From: Paralimibaculum aggregatum
GTDB lineage: Bacteria; Pseudomonadota; Alphaproteobacteria; Rhodobacterales; Rhodobacteraceae
DNA length: 55,237 nucleotides
NCBI RefSeq assembly: GCF_030270585.1
Contig: NZ_BSYI01000034.1
Location: forward strand, 1-55,237
Direction of reading: 5' to 3'
In this document: piece by piece, positions 44,314-52,090 of the stretch
Position numbering within the stretch: the stretch's first letter is position 1
Layout of the letters: every line of letters starts with the position of its first letter
Made by a program: the position numbers and the translations under genes
The notes under the pieces: generated by a model
Databases searched by the model: none
What the model saw: only the letters and a program-made list of their open reading frames with translations
What the model was told of the DNA's origin: nothing

Positions 44314-45674
44314 GCTTCCCCTCCGGCCGGTGCGCGGACGATCTTTCCCGCCGCGGTGATGCCCTCGTCCAGCGCCTCCGGCCCGGCGATGGTGATCTTC
44401 GCGGGCCGGGCCTCCCGCGGCAGGTGCTCGCGGCAATAGGCGGCGAGGCTGCGGCGCAGCGCCGCCGGGTCCTCGGGCGCCGCCACCGGCACCACCGAAA
44501 GGGTGAGCAGCGCGCCGGTGATCGGGCTCGGCCGCACCGCGACGCGGGCCAGCGCCACCTCGGGATGCGCGTTGACGAGCCGCTCGATCTCCTCGGGCTG
44601 GATCTTGGCGCCGCCGATGTTCACCGCGCTCGACTGCCGGCCGAGGAAGCGCACCCGGCCATCCTCCACGGCGACCCGGTCGCCGCTGTCGATGAAGCCG
44701 TCCGGGTCCCGCGCCGGCCCCGGGCCGATCGGCTCCGGCGGCATGCCCGGCGGCCGCAGCCAGAGCCGCTCCCCGCGGATCTTCAGCGCGGCGCCGCCCG
44801 GCGCCCCGGCGAGGTAGCTCTCGGGAAAGCCCGCCCGCCCGTCACGCACGGAAAAGCCCACCCCCGCCTCGGTGGAGGCGTAGATGTGCCGGATCCGCGC
44901 CTCCGGGAAGCGCCGGGCGAGGGCGCCCAGAACCGCATCGTCGGCGATCTCGCCGCCGAGGGTGATCTGGCCGGGTGCGAGGCCGGCGGCGGCAGGATCC
45001 ATCAGGATGCGCCGCCAGAGGGTGGGCGTGGCCGACAGATGGGTGACGCCGCTGGCCGCGAAATGCGCGAGCCGGTCGGAGATCGGGGTGCCCTCCGGCG
45101 CCGCCGCGAGCCGCCCGCCGCCGAGCAGCGCCTGCAGCACCACCTGCATGCCGGCAAAGCGCGTGGGCTCGTAGACCAGCCCCCAGACCGGGGCGGCGCC
45201 CTCCGGCGCGGGCTTCACCGTGCGCGCGAGCCCGGCGAGCCGGTGCCGCACCATCTTGGGCGTGCCGGTGGTGCCGGAGGTGGTGAGCACCCAGTCGGTC
45301 TCCTGCGGCGCCGGGGCGCTGCCCTCGGCGAAGGCTGCCTCCGGGGCGATGGCGCCGGGCAGATCCTCCCGCCGGCTGACCAGCGCGGAGAGACCCGCCG
45401 CCGCCATCAGCTCGGAAACCGGCGCCGCCGGCAGCCCCGGCGCCAGCAGCAGCAGCCGTGCCGCCCGCCCGTCGAGCGCCGCCAGCGCGCCGATCAGCTC
45501 CGCCGGGTCGTCGAGGCAGAGCGCCGCGCCGGCGCCGAGCGCCGGGGCCAGCGCGGCGCCGGGAACCCGCGCCGCCAGCGCCGCGCCGGCGACGTCCCGC
45601 CCCGGCAGCAGCAGCACCGCATCGCCGCGCGCCGCCAGCGCCGGGCCGAGCCGCACAGCGCCCGCCGCGGTCAT
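44310..45674 (-). CDS. AMP-dependent acyl-ACP/CoA synthetase
   Basis: A 454-residue adenylate-forming enzyme, somewhat shorter than usual in its N-terminal part. The P-loop is TTSGTTGTPK, then GGEIADD, YASTEAG, a DSGDRV adenylate motif and the C-terminal hinge with FLGRQSSAVNIGGAKIQPEEIE. The catalytic Lys is probably in TAAGKIVR. It should activate an acyl acid and load the neighbouring carrier protein. ATGA overlaps link it to both the ACP gene and the SDR gene. Confidence 0.9.
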   Translation of the reverse strand: MTAAGAVRLGPALAARGDAVLLLPGRDVAGAALAARVPGAALAPALGAGAALCLDDPAELIGALAALDGRAARLLLLAPGLPAAPVSELMAAAGLSALVSRREDLPGAIAPEAAFAEGSAPAPQETDWVLTTSGTTGTPKMVRHRLAGLARTVKPAPEGAAPVWGLVYEPTRFAGMQVVLQALLGGGRLAAAPEGTPISDRLAHFAASGVTHLSATPTLWRRILMDPAAAGLAPGQITLGGEIADDAVLGALARRFPEARIRHIYASTEAGVGFSVRDGRAGFPESYLAGAPGGAALKIRGERLWLRPPGMPPEPIGPGPARDPDGFIDSGDRVAVEDGRVRFLGRQSSAVNIGGAKIQPEEIERLVNAHPEVALARVAVRPSPITGALLTLSVVPVAAPEDPAALRRSLAAYCREHLPREARPAKITIAGPEALDEGITAAGKIVRAPAGGEA

Positions 45675-45931
45675 TCCGCCGCTGCGCTCCGGCCTGCGTG
45701 CTTCTCGTAGAAGGCGACGAACTCGCCGAAGGTCTGCGGATAATAGGCCTCCTCCGCGGCGGAGAAGGGGTCGAAGCCCAGTTCCTCGTCGAGCCGCGCC
45801 ACGAAGATCGCGAAACCGAGGCTGTCGAGCCCGGTCTCGAGCAGCACCGTGTCGTCGGCCAGCGCCGGCGCCGGTCCCTCCTCCTGCTCGGCCCAGAGCT
45901 CCTCGAACACCGTCCGGATCTTCTCCCGCAT
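45671..45931 (-). CDS. Acyl carrier protein
   Basis: An 86-residue carrier protein with the phosphopantetheine site in GLDSLGFAIF (Ser37). Four-helix ACP pattern, acidic overall, with an FGEFVAFYEKH last helix. It is a dedicated carrier and not the housekeeping AcpP, since it lies between an acyltransferase and an AMP-ligase with overlapping genes. Confidence 0.93.
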   Translation of the reverse strand: MREKIRTVFEELWAEQEEGPAPALADDTVLLETGLDSLGFAIFVARLDEELGFDPFSAAEEAYYPQTFGEFVAFYEKHAGRSAAAE

Positions 45932-45955
45932 CGTCCCGCTCCTCTTCCTTTCGCC

Positions 45956-46462
45956 TCAGCCCGGTCCCGGGGGCTCTGCCGGCGGCTCGCCTTCGCCGAA
46001 GATCCGCCCGTCGGGCAGCCGCTCGCCCGGGCGCGGCCGCATCCCGAAGGCCAGCGTCTCGATGCCGCGCTCGATCACCCGCGCCGGGTTGCCCATCACC
46101 AGGGAATTGGATGGCACATCGCGCATGACCACCGAGTTGACGCCGATGATGCAATGATCGCCCACCGTCACCCCCGGAAAGATCACCGCACCGGTGCCGA
46201 TGAAGCAATAGCTGCCGATCCGCGTCGTCTTGTGCTCGCGGTTGACGAAGTCATGCGTCAGCACCACCGCGCCGAAGGTCAGCGCCGTGTGCTCGCCGAT
46301 CACCACGCCGCGCGGGTTGGTGCGGTCGAGCTTGGCGCTGAGCGAGATCCGGCTGCCGCGGCCGATCTGCATGCCCCAGAGCTTCGTGTACCAGAGCCGC
46401 ACGGCATGCACGACGACGCGATGTGCCATGTTGCGCAGGCGGACGAGCAGGGGGCGCCGCAT
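45956..46462 (-). CDS. Hexapeptide (LbH) acyltransferase
   Basis: A 168-residue left-handed beta-helix acyltransferase of the WbbJ/LacA type. A hydrophobic/basic N-terminal helix is followed by hexad repeats (for example IGRGSRISL, VVIGEHTALTFGAVVLTHDF, IGTGAVIFPGVTVGDHCIIG) and the closing VMGNPARVI. His in THDF is the likely catalytic residue. It probably moves an acyl group from the neighbouring ACP to a sugar. GAGGAGAG precedes the ATG at 46462. It heads the four-gene acyl module. Confidence 0.9.
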   Translation of the reverse strand: MRRPLLVRLRNMAHRVVVHAVRLWYTKLWGMQIGRGSRISLSAKLDRTNPRGVVIGEHTALTFGAVVLTHDFVNREHKTTRIGSYCFIGTGAVIFPGVTVGDHCIIGVNSVVMRDVPSNSLVMGNPARVIERGIETLAFGMRPRPGERLPDGRIFGEGEPPAEPPGPG

Positions 46463-46616
46463 CGGCGGTCTCTCCTCGGATCGGCGGGCGCGCCGCGGGC
46501 GATGCGCCGCGCAGGGGCCGCAGGGGCGGCGTTTCTCGGTTGCCTGCGGCCTAGCGCTCCCGCTGTGCGGGTGCAACGGAAAACTGCCCCGCGGCCCGGC
46601 GGCACGGAGCCACGCC

Positions 46617-46647
46617 TTGACAGTCAGCGCCCGAGCACCTTTCTAAG
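46617..46647 (+). promoter_or_regulatory. Candidate promoter for the CaCA antiporter
   Basis: A perfect -35 TTGACA at 46617-46622 is followed 19 bp later by TCTAAG (46642-46647), about 60 bp before the GTG start at 46709. The -10 is weak, matching four of six positions. Confidence 0.45.
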
Positions 46648-46708
46648 CACCCATCGCGCCCGGGCCATTCGAGCACCGCCGGGCCGTTCAGCCGTGCAGG
46701 AGGGCCGC

Positions 46709-47674
46709 GTGACCGCCGATCTCTGGTTCAGCATCGTCGCGTTGCCCGCATCCCTCGCGTTGCTCATCATGGCCTCGGATTTCTTCCTGACCGGCGCGAT
46801 CGCCATCGCCGGAAGGCTCAACCTGCCGGAGTTCGTGGTCGGCAGCGTGATCGTCGCGGTCGGCACCTCGGCGCCGGAGCTCGCGATCAACATCGCCGCC
46901 GGGCTCGAGGGGCAGGGAGACATCGTGATCTCCAACCTCGTCGGCTCCAACATCGTGAACGTCTGCCTCGGGATCGGGCTGGCCGGGCTGTTCGTCGCCT
47001 ATGGGCCGATCGGCGGGGAGTATACCCGGGCGCTGGTGATCGGCCTCGCCGCGTCGCTGGCGCTGCTCGCGGTCACGGTGATGACTGGCAGCGGCGATCA
47101 TGCGGTGATCCCGCGCGTCGCCGGCATTGGGCTGACGATCCTCTTCGTCGTCTATGTCTGGCAGAGCCTCAATGGCGGCGGCAGCGCCGGGGCGGAGGCC
47201 GATCCGGGCTTCTCCGGGCCCGAGAAGAGCCTCGCCGCGAGCCTCGCCTTGCTGGTCGGCGGCTGCGTTGCGATGGCCTTTCTCGCCGACATGGCGGTGG
47301 GCAGCGCGGTCGCGATCTCGACCTATCTCGGCATCCCCGAGGCGGTGATCGGCGCGACCGTGATCGCCGCCGGCGGCTCGCTGCCGGAGGTGTTCTCCTG
47401 CATCTCGGCGGCGCGCAAGGGCCGGCCCAACATCGTCTTCGGCAACATCGCCGGCAGCCAGATCTTCAACCTGCTCGGCATTCTCGGCGTCACCGCGCTG
47501 GTCACCGAGATCGTCTATTCGCGGCATCTCGCGATCGACACCGCGCTGCTCGTCGTCGCCACCCTCGTGCTCCTCGCGCTGGCCCGCTCGGCACCGGCCC
47601 GCCGGGTGCTCCCCGTTGCCCTGCTCGCGATTTATGGGATCTATGGGGGGTATCTTGTCTATGTTTCCGGCTGA
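46709..47674 (+). CDS. Calcium/sodium antiporter, CaCA family (YrbG-like)
   Basis: A 321-residue protein with ten membrane helices in two inverted halves. Each half carries an alpha-repeat: VAVGTSAPELAINIAA with NLVGSNIVNV, and VIAAGGSLPEVFSCISA with NIAGSQIFNLLGILG. The acidic residues in these repeats bind the cation. In the first repeat the usual ExxT/S acidic residue is preserved. The GTG start is supported by AGGAGG five to six bases upstream. Confidence 0.94.
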   Translation: MTADLWFSIVALPASLALLIMASDFFLTGAIAIAGRLNLPEFVVGSVIVAVGTSAPELAINIAAGLEGQGDIVISNLVGSNIVNVCLGIGLAGLFVAYGPIGGEYTRALVIGLAASLALLAVTVMTGSGDHAVIPRVAGIGLTILFVVYVWQSLNGGGSAGAEADPGFSGPEKSLAASLALLVGGCVAMAFLADMAVGSAVAISTYLGIPEAVIGATVIAAGGSLPEVFSCISAARKGRPNIVFGNIAGSQIFNLLGILGVTALVTEIVYSRHLAIDTALLVVATLVLLALARSAPARRVLPVALLAIYGIYGGYLVYVSG

Positions 47675-47713
47675 TAGGGATCGCCGGGGCCTGGCTGGCG
47701 CGGAGATGGTGCG

Positions 47714-48073
47714 ATGAAACTCTCGGATCTCGAATGGAACGACGGCGAGACCGGCGGGGTGCTCAACACCACCTATTCGATGGCCGAGGCGCGGTTCGAC
47801 CATCGCGGCCACCATTTCGTCGCGGTGGAGTGGTATCGCCGCACCGGGCACCCGTTCCACCCCTATGCCAGCCTGATCCTGATCACCGAGGAATGCGACC
47901 AGACCTCGGATGCGGGCCTGCTGCGCTCGATCGCCTTCGGCGCGCAGGGGGTGGAGCAAGACGGCCGGCCACGCGCCGTGCATTCCGCGATTCTCGGGCG
48001 CCGGGTGATCCTGATCGCCGATGCCACTGATCGCGGGCTCGATCTCACCGAGGCGCTCGACGGGATCCTCTGA
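47714..48073 (+). CDS. Small cytoplasmic protein, unknown function
   Basis: A 119-residue protein with mixed alpha/beta pattern and no signal peptide or membrane helix. It has three histidines in a FDHRGHHF segment and HPFHPY nearby, and a late DATDRGLDL. I do not recognise the family. It lies 39 bp after the CaCA gene on the same strand, and its last 29 bp overlap the convergent VanZ-like gene. Confidence 0.65.
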   Translation: MKLSDLEWNDGETGGVLNTTYSMAEARFDHRGHHFVAVEWYRRTGHPFHPYASLILITEECDQTSDAGLLRSIAFGAQGVEQDGRPRAVHSAILGRRVILIADATDRGLDLTEALDGIL

Positions 48074-48638
48074 CGGCGATTGCCAGCGCTGCGCCGAGTG
48101 CCGCGCCGGCGGTGTTGAGGATCAGGTCGTCCAGGTCGAAGGCCCGGTAGGGACAGGGATAGAGCCCGAACAGCCCGGTCGCCTGCGCGGTCTCCAGGCC
48201 CAGGCTGTAGAGGGCACCGGCCGCCGTCACGGCGACGAGCGCCCGGCCGCGGCCGCAGGCCCGGACAGCGGGGAGACCGGCGGCCAGCCAGCCGAGCACC
48301 GCGAAGATCGCGAGATTCGCCGCCGCAGAGCTCACCGTGAGATCGCCCGCCCAGGCCCGGAGCGGCGCCCCCTCGGCGGCGAGCTCGGTCGCCCGGTCGA
48401 GGAAGGCGAAGGGCGCCAGCCGCCACGGCACGCCGCCAGTGCTGCAATCGAGCCCTGCCGGATCGGGCAGCGGATGCAGCGCCAGTGCCAGCATCGCCGC
48501 CGCCGCCGCGGCGAGCAGCGCCCCCCGGAGCCCGATCCGCCTGCCGGCGACCCGGACTGCCGCCAGCAGCGCCCCGGCCGCCAGCCCGCCGAACCCGAGG
48601 GCGGACGACAAATAGACAGAAAGCTCGCCGCCGGTCAT
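48045..48638 (-). CDS. VanZ-like membrane protein
   Basis: A 197-residue protein with five membrane helices. The late segments SLGLETAQATGLF and RAFDLDDLILNTAGAALGAAL match the VanZ-family signature, in which an acidic/DD(L)I(L)NTxG motif precedes the last helix. Function in Gram-negative bacteria is unclear. It overlaps the unknown gene convergent to it by 29 bp. Confidence 0.8.
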   Translation of the reverse strand: MTGGELSVYLSSALGFGGLAAGALLAAVRVAGRRIGLRGALLAAAAAAMLALALHPLPDPAGLDCSTGGVPWRLAPFAFLDRATELAAEGAPLRAWAGDLTVSSAAANLAIFAVLGWLAAGLPAVRACGRGRALVAVTAAGALYSLGLETAQATGLFGLYPCPYRAFDLDDLILNTAGAALGAALAIAVRGSRRAPR

Positions 48639-48799
48639 CCGTGGTTACGCTCCGAAGGCAGCCGCTCCATGACCGAATCGCCCCCCAATTGCATCCTGCA
48701 CATCGCCCCGCAAACCGAGATGGTTTGTGCCAGATTGCTATCTTTGTTGCGTTTCGGAGGCATATGAAGTGTGTTTTCGAAGGATTCCGGCAGTTTCCA

Positions 48800-48829
48800 T
48801 TGACCCTTCAGACCGTGGCATATCATAAA
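48800..48829 (+). promoter_or_regulatory. Promoter of the Mrr-like gene
   Basis: TTGACC (48800-48805), 18-bp spacer, CATAAA (48824-48829) in a region much richer in A/T than its surroundings (about 48640-48870). The likely start is about 40 bp before the ATG. Confidence 0.55.
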
Positions 48830-48873
48830 TCAAAGAGTGGTGTGGTTTTCGTGTCGTGAAGGTGAGTTGTCCT

Positions 48874-50154
48874 ATGAAAGCTCTGACATTCCTGTTCAAT
48901 CTGGCCGTTTCCCTGTTCGTCGCCCCGACCCCGGGCCTGCTGATTCTGATGTATGCCAACGGCGGGACCACGATTCCGCCGGTGCAGGGCCTTGTCGTGC
49001 TCGTGATCTCCGCCGCCGGATACTGGATCTGGCTGAGCGACCGGCGCGGCAAGCGCACACTGGAGCGGCGGGTCGAGCGCGCCCGCAGCGCGACACCGGA
49101 ACGTCCGGCCGACAGCATGTCCGGCCTGCCTGCCGACACCGATCCCGGCCTCGCTGCCAAGCTGCGCGCCAAGGAGCAGCGCCGCAAGGCCCGCGAGGCG
49201 CTCCGCGGCTTCGAGGACCTGCGCGACCCGCTGGCCGAGAGCCGCGCGCAGAGCCCCGGCGCCATGCTGATCGACCGCGTCGCCGATCTGCGCCAGCTGA
49301 AATCCCTGGTGGTGCAGAACGAGGCCTCGCTGCTCAACGCCTTCGCCCGCTCGGTGGCGCGCGACGAGTTCGGGGCACCGGAATATGGCAGCTGGGCCTA
49401 CGAGGCCGACCGGTTCCTGATGTCCTCCTCCTTCATGGCGCGCACGCTGAGCCGCCACGAGGCGATCGCCACGGTGACCGCCGAGGTGGAGTTCCTGATC
49501 AGCGATTCGCAGCGCCAGACCCGCGAGCGCGCCGCGCTGCCGCCGCGCCCGGCGCCGGTGCTGCTCGCGCCGCCCTCGCCCGAGGAGATCGGCGCGCGGC
49601 AGGTCTCGCTCGGCTACCAGCCCAGCCGGCCGAGCTCGCCGGCCTACATGCCGCCGATGCCGCATGAGCTGCTCGACCCGGCGATGAGCCGCGAGGCCCC
49701 CGCCCCCGCCGCATCCTCCGGCGGCCCCCGGATGTCCGACGGGCTCAAGCGCCGCCTGCTCTCGCGCCGGACCCACGGTTTCGCGCGCGATTGCGCCGCC
49801 GTGCTCGACGAGCATGGCTGGGTGACCCAGACCACCGATTCGCCCGGCAGCGACGCCATCGACATCTTCGCCGAGCGCGGCGACCTGATCGTCGGCCTGC
49901 GCTGCCGCCAGACCGGCGAGCCGCTCGACGAGGACGTGCTGACCACGGTGATCGAGGCGCGCGACCGTTTCGGCCTCGACGCCGCCGGCATCGTGACCAC
50001 CGCGGGCGTCACCACCGCGGCCCGCGCGGCAGCCACGATCAACGGCATCTGCCTGCTCGAGGAGGGCGATCTGGCGGATCTCCACTTCTTCGTCGCCCAT
50101 CGCAAGAAGGTGGTGCCGCTGTTCAAGGGCCAGCAGGCGCAGGCCCAGGCCTGA
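48874..50154 (+). CDS. Membrane-anchored protein with Mrr-like nuclease domain
   Basis: A 426-residue protein. Two membrane helices (about residues 4-26 and 34-54) are followed by a long helical, basic middle section with a Pro-rich linker (about 215-285) and a C-terminal Mrr/RecB-like restriction endonuclease fold (about 300-390). The domain shows AIDIFAERG and GLRCRQ, then AAGIVTTAGVTTAARAAATINGICLLEEGDL. In active Mrr proteins the second motif is QCK; here the lysine position is Arg, so activity is doubtful. The ATG at 48874 is preferred (GGTGAG upstream) over the GTG at 48856. Confidence 0.75.
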   Translation: MKALTFLFNLAVSLFVAPTPGLLILMYANGGTTIPPVQGLVVLVISAAGYWIWLSDRRGKRTLERRVERARSATPERPADSMSGLPADTDPGLAAKLRAKEQRRKAREALRGFEDLRDPLAESRAQSPGAMLIDRVADLRQLKSLVVQNEASLLNAFARSVARDEFGAPEYGSWAYEADRFLMSSSFMARTLSRHEAIATVTAEVEFLISDSQRQTRERAALPPRPAPVLLAPPSPEEIGARQVSLGYQPSRPSSPAYMPPMPHELLDPAMSREAPAPAASSGGPRMSDGLKRRLLSRRTHGFARDCAAVLDEHGWVTQTTDSPGSDAIDIFAERGDLIVGLRCRQTGEPLDEDVLTTVIEARDRFGLDAAGIVTTAGVTTAARAAATINGICLLEEGDLADLHFFVAHRKKVVPLFKGQQAQAQA

Positions 50155-50160
50155 GCGACG

Positions 50161-50182
50161 CGCCCCCGCCTGCGCGGGGGCG
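50161..50182 (+). terminator. Hairpin after the Mrr-like gene
   Basis: CGCCCCCGC (50161-50169) pairs perfectly with GCGGGGGCG (50174-50182) around a four-base loop, six bases after the stop codon. No T-tract; position argues for a terminator. Confidence 0.55.
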
Positions 50183-50338
50183 GCAAGCCACGCCACCCCG
50201 GCCGGACGCGACCCGGCGCCGCCCCCTCGCGCGGCGCCGTCTTCTTCGCGCACCGTGCCCGCCCGGGCCGTCCTCGAGGCTGTTCCCGCCGCGCCGGCCG
50301 CGCTAGTCTCCCGGTGACGCGATTTCGGGGAGGCGGGC

Positions 50339-51460
50339 GTGGAATCGGGCTACAGCGCCGAGGTGCTACTCGACAAGCCGTGGCGGCTCGACCTCGACCG
50401 GGTCGCGGGCCTGCTCGCCGATCAGTATCCGGGCATCGGCACGCTCGGGGTTTCCCGCATCGCGGGCCCCGAAGGCCAGCCTGCGGCAGCGCTCGAGATC
50501 GAGGGCGCCCGGGTGCCCTTCGAGGTCCACCGCACGAAGCTCGCCCCGGCGCCGCTCGATCCGGGGCTGCGGGCGGCCTCGAGCTGGGATCCCGAGCCGG
50601 CGCTGGCGCTGCACCGCACGCATCTGCGGATTTCCTGCACCGGCCTCGGCAGCGGGCCGCTCTGGGCCAAGGCCTATGCCACCGTGGTGACGCTGGTCGC
50701 CGGCACGCTGGCCGGGATCGGGCCGGTGGCGGCGGTGCGCTATGGCGGCTCCGGGGTGCTGCTGTCGCCCGATGGCGCGAGGCAGGCGGCCCGCACCGCC
50801 TTCACCGGGGTCAGCCCGCTCGAGGCCTGGGTGGCCATCCATGTCTTCGCCCCGGAGAATCCGGGCCTGCCGGAATGTCACGGCGCGATGACCCGCGGGC
50901 TCGCGCCCTTCATCGGGCGGGAGATCGTGCTGGCGCCGCTTCCGGTGACCCCGCGCCAGGCATTCGACAAGCTGCACGGCGCCGCCTGGGCCGCGCTCGA
51001 CGGCGATGCGCCGCTGGCCGACGGTCAGGAGCTCTCCGATCCGCTGGCAACCGAGGTGACGCGGGTGCGCGCGGTGCGCGAATGGCTCCGCCCCGGCGTG
51101 CCGGTCTATGTGCTGGTCGGGCCGGGATCGGTGGTGGATGCGCAGAGCCTTTCGGTGCGCCGGGCGGCGCCGGACCGGCTGATGCAGGTGCTGCCAAAGC
51201 TCGCCAGCACCGACGGGCTGAAGGCGGCCGCCGCGGAGCTGCCGCGGCATCTGCGCCGGCAGGCGGGGGCGGCGATGTCCTCGGCGCTGCCGATGCTCGG
51301 CCGCGGGGCACAGGCGCTCGGCACCGAATTGAAGCACGCGCCGCGGCACTCCGCCGGCGCGCTGCGCGCGGCCCGCAAGGCCCTGCAGCACGGGCGGGCC
51401 GGGCTTGCCGGCGCCCGGAGCTGGTTCGAGGCGCGGCGCGCGCGGCGGGAGGAAGACTGA
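50339..51460 (+). CDS. DUF4261-like protein with C-terminal helical extension
   Basis: A 373-residue cytoplasmic protein. Residues about 85-255 have features I associate with DUF4261 proteins: an AVRYGGSGVLLSPDGAR strand-loop, LEAWVAIHVFAPE, and a CHGAMTRGLAPFIGREI segment. Function of that family is unknown. The last 110 residues are basic and helical and are not part of the domain. The GTG start is supported by GGGGAGG ten bases upstream. It overlaps the VOC gene by one base (TGATG). Confidence 0.7.
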   Translation: MESGYSAEVLLDKPWRLDLDRVAGLLADQYPGIGTLGVSRIAGPEGQPAAALEIEGARVPFEVHRTKLAPAPLDPGLRAASSWDPEPALALHRTHLRISCTGLGSGPLWAKAYATVVTLVAGTLAGIGPVAAVRYGGSGVLLSPDGARQAARTAFTGVSPLEAWVAIHVFAPENPGLPECHGAMTRGLAPFIGREIVLAPLPVTPRQAFDKLHGAAWAALDGDAPLADGQELSDPLATEVTRVRAVREWLRPGVPVYVLVGPGSVVDAQSLSVRRAAPDRLMQVLPKLASTDGLKAAAAELPRHLRRQAGAAMSSALPMLGRGAQALGTELKHAPRHSAGALRAARKALQHGRAGLAGARSWFEARRARREED

Positions 51461-52086
51461 TGCAGCTCGATCACCTGGTGGTCTGCGCCGCCGATCTGGC
51501 AGGCGGCGTCGCCTGGGCGGAGGCACGGCTCGGCACGCCGCCGGGCGCCTTCGGCCGCCATGCCGAGATGGGCACGAGGAACGCGCTCTGGGGGCTCGGG
51601 AATGCCTATCTCGAGGTGATCGCGGTGGATCCCGAGGGCCGGACCCCTCCCCGGCCGCGCTGGTTCGGGCTCGATGATCCGGCGATGCAGGCGCGGCTCG
51701 CCGGGGGCCCGGTGCTCGCGACCTGGGCGGTGGCGCTGGAAGCCCTCGACGGGCTCGCGCCGCCCGCAGGCCTCGCGCTGGAGCGGCTGCCCTTCGCGCG
51801 CGACGATCTGACCTGGGAGGTGGCGCTGACCACCGCGGCCGCGCTGCCGCTCGGCGGTGCCTGGCCGCTGGCGATCCGCTGGAAGAGCGGGCTGCATCCG
51901 GCGAAACGGCTGGGCGATCAGGGGCTTCGGCTGCGGCGGCTGGAGATCGCGGGCGCCGGTGCCGAGGCGGCCGGGGCCGCCTTCGGGCCGGTGACCGGGG
52001 CGGCGCCGGTCGAATTCCGCCCCGGTCCAGGCGCCACCCGCCTCGCCGCCAGCATCGCAACCGCCGCGGGAGAGGCCGAGCTCTGA
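51460..52086 (+). CDS. VOC-family (glyoxalase-like) protein
   Basis: A 208-residue protein. It opens with LDHLVVCAADLAGGVAWAEARLG and continues with GRHAEMGTRNALWGLGNAYLEVIAVDPEG, the pattern of the Glyoxalase_3-type VOC domain. The first His and the Glu after YLEV are likely metal ligands. The substrate is unknown. Its ATG overlaps the preceding stop, so the two genes are translationally coupled. Confidence 0.88.
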   Translation: MQLDHLVVCAADLAGGVAWAEARLGTPPGAFGRHAEMGTRNALWGLGNAYLEVIAVDPEGRTPPRPRWFGLDDPAMQARLAGGPVLATWAVALEALDGLAPPAGLALERLPFARDDLTWEVALTTAAALPLGGAWPLAIRWKSGLHPAKRLGDQGLRLRRLEIAGAGAEAAGAAFGPVTGAAPVEFRPGPGATRLAASIATAAGEAEL

Positions 52087-52090
52087 GCCC

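Noticed and set aside
45671-45931. Housekeeping acyl carrier protein acpP
   Set aside because: It lies in a polysaccharide-modification operon with overlapping genes and not in a fab cluster, and is divergent around the phosphopantetheine site.
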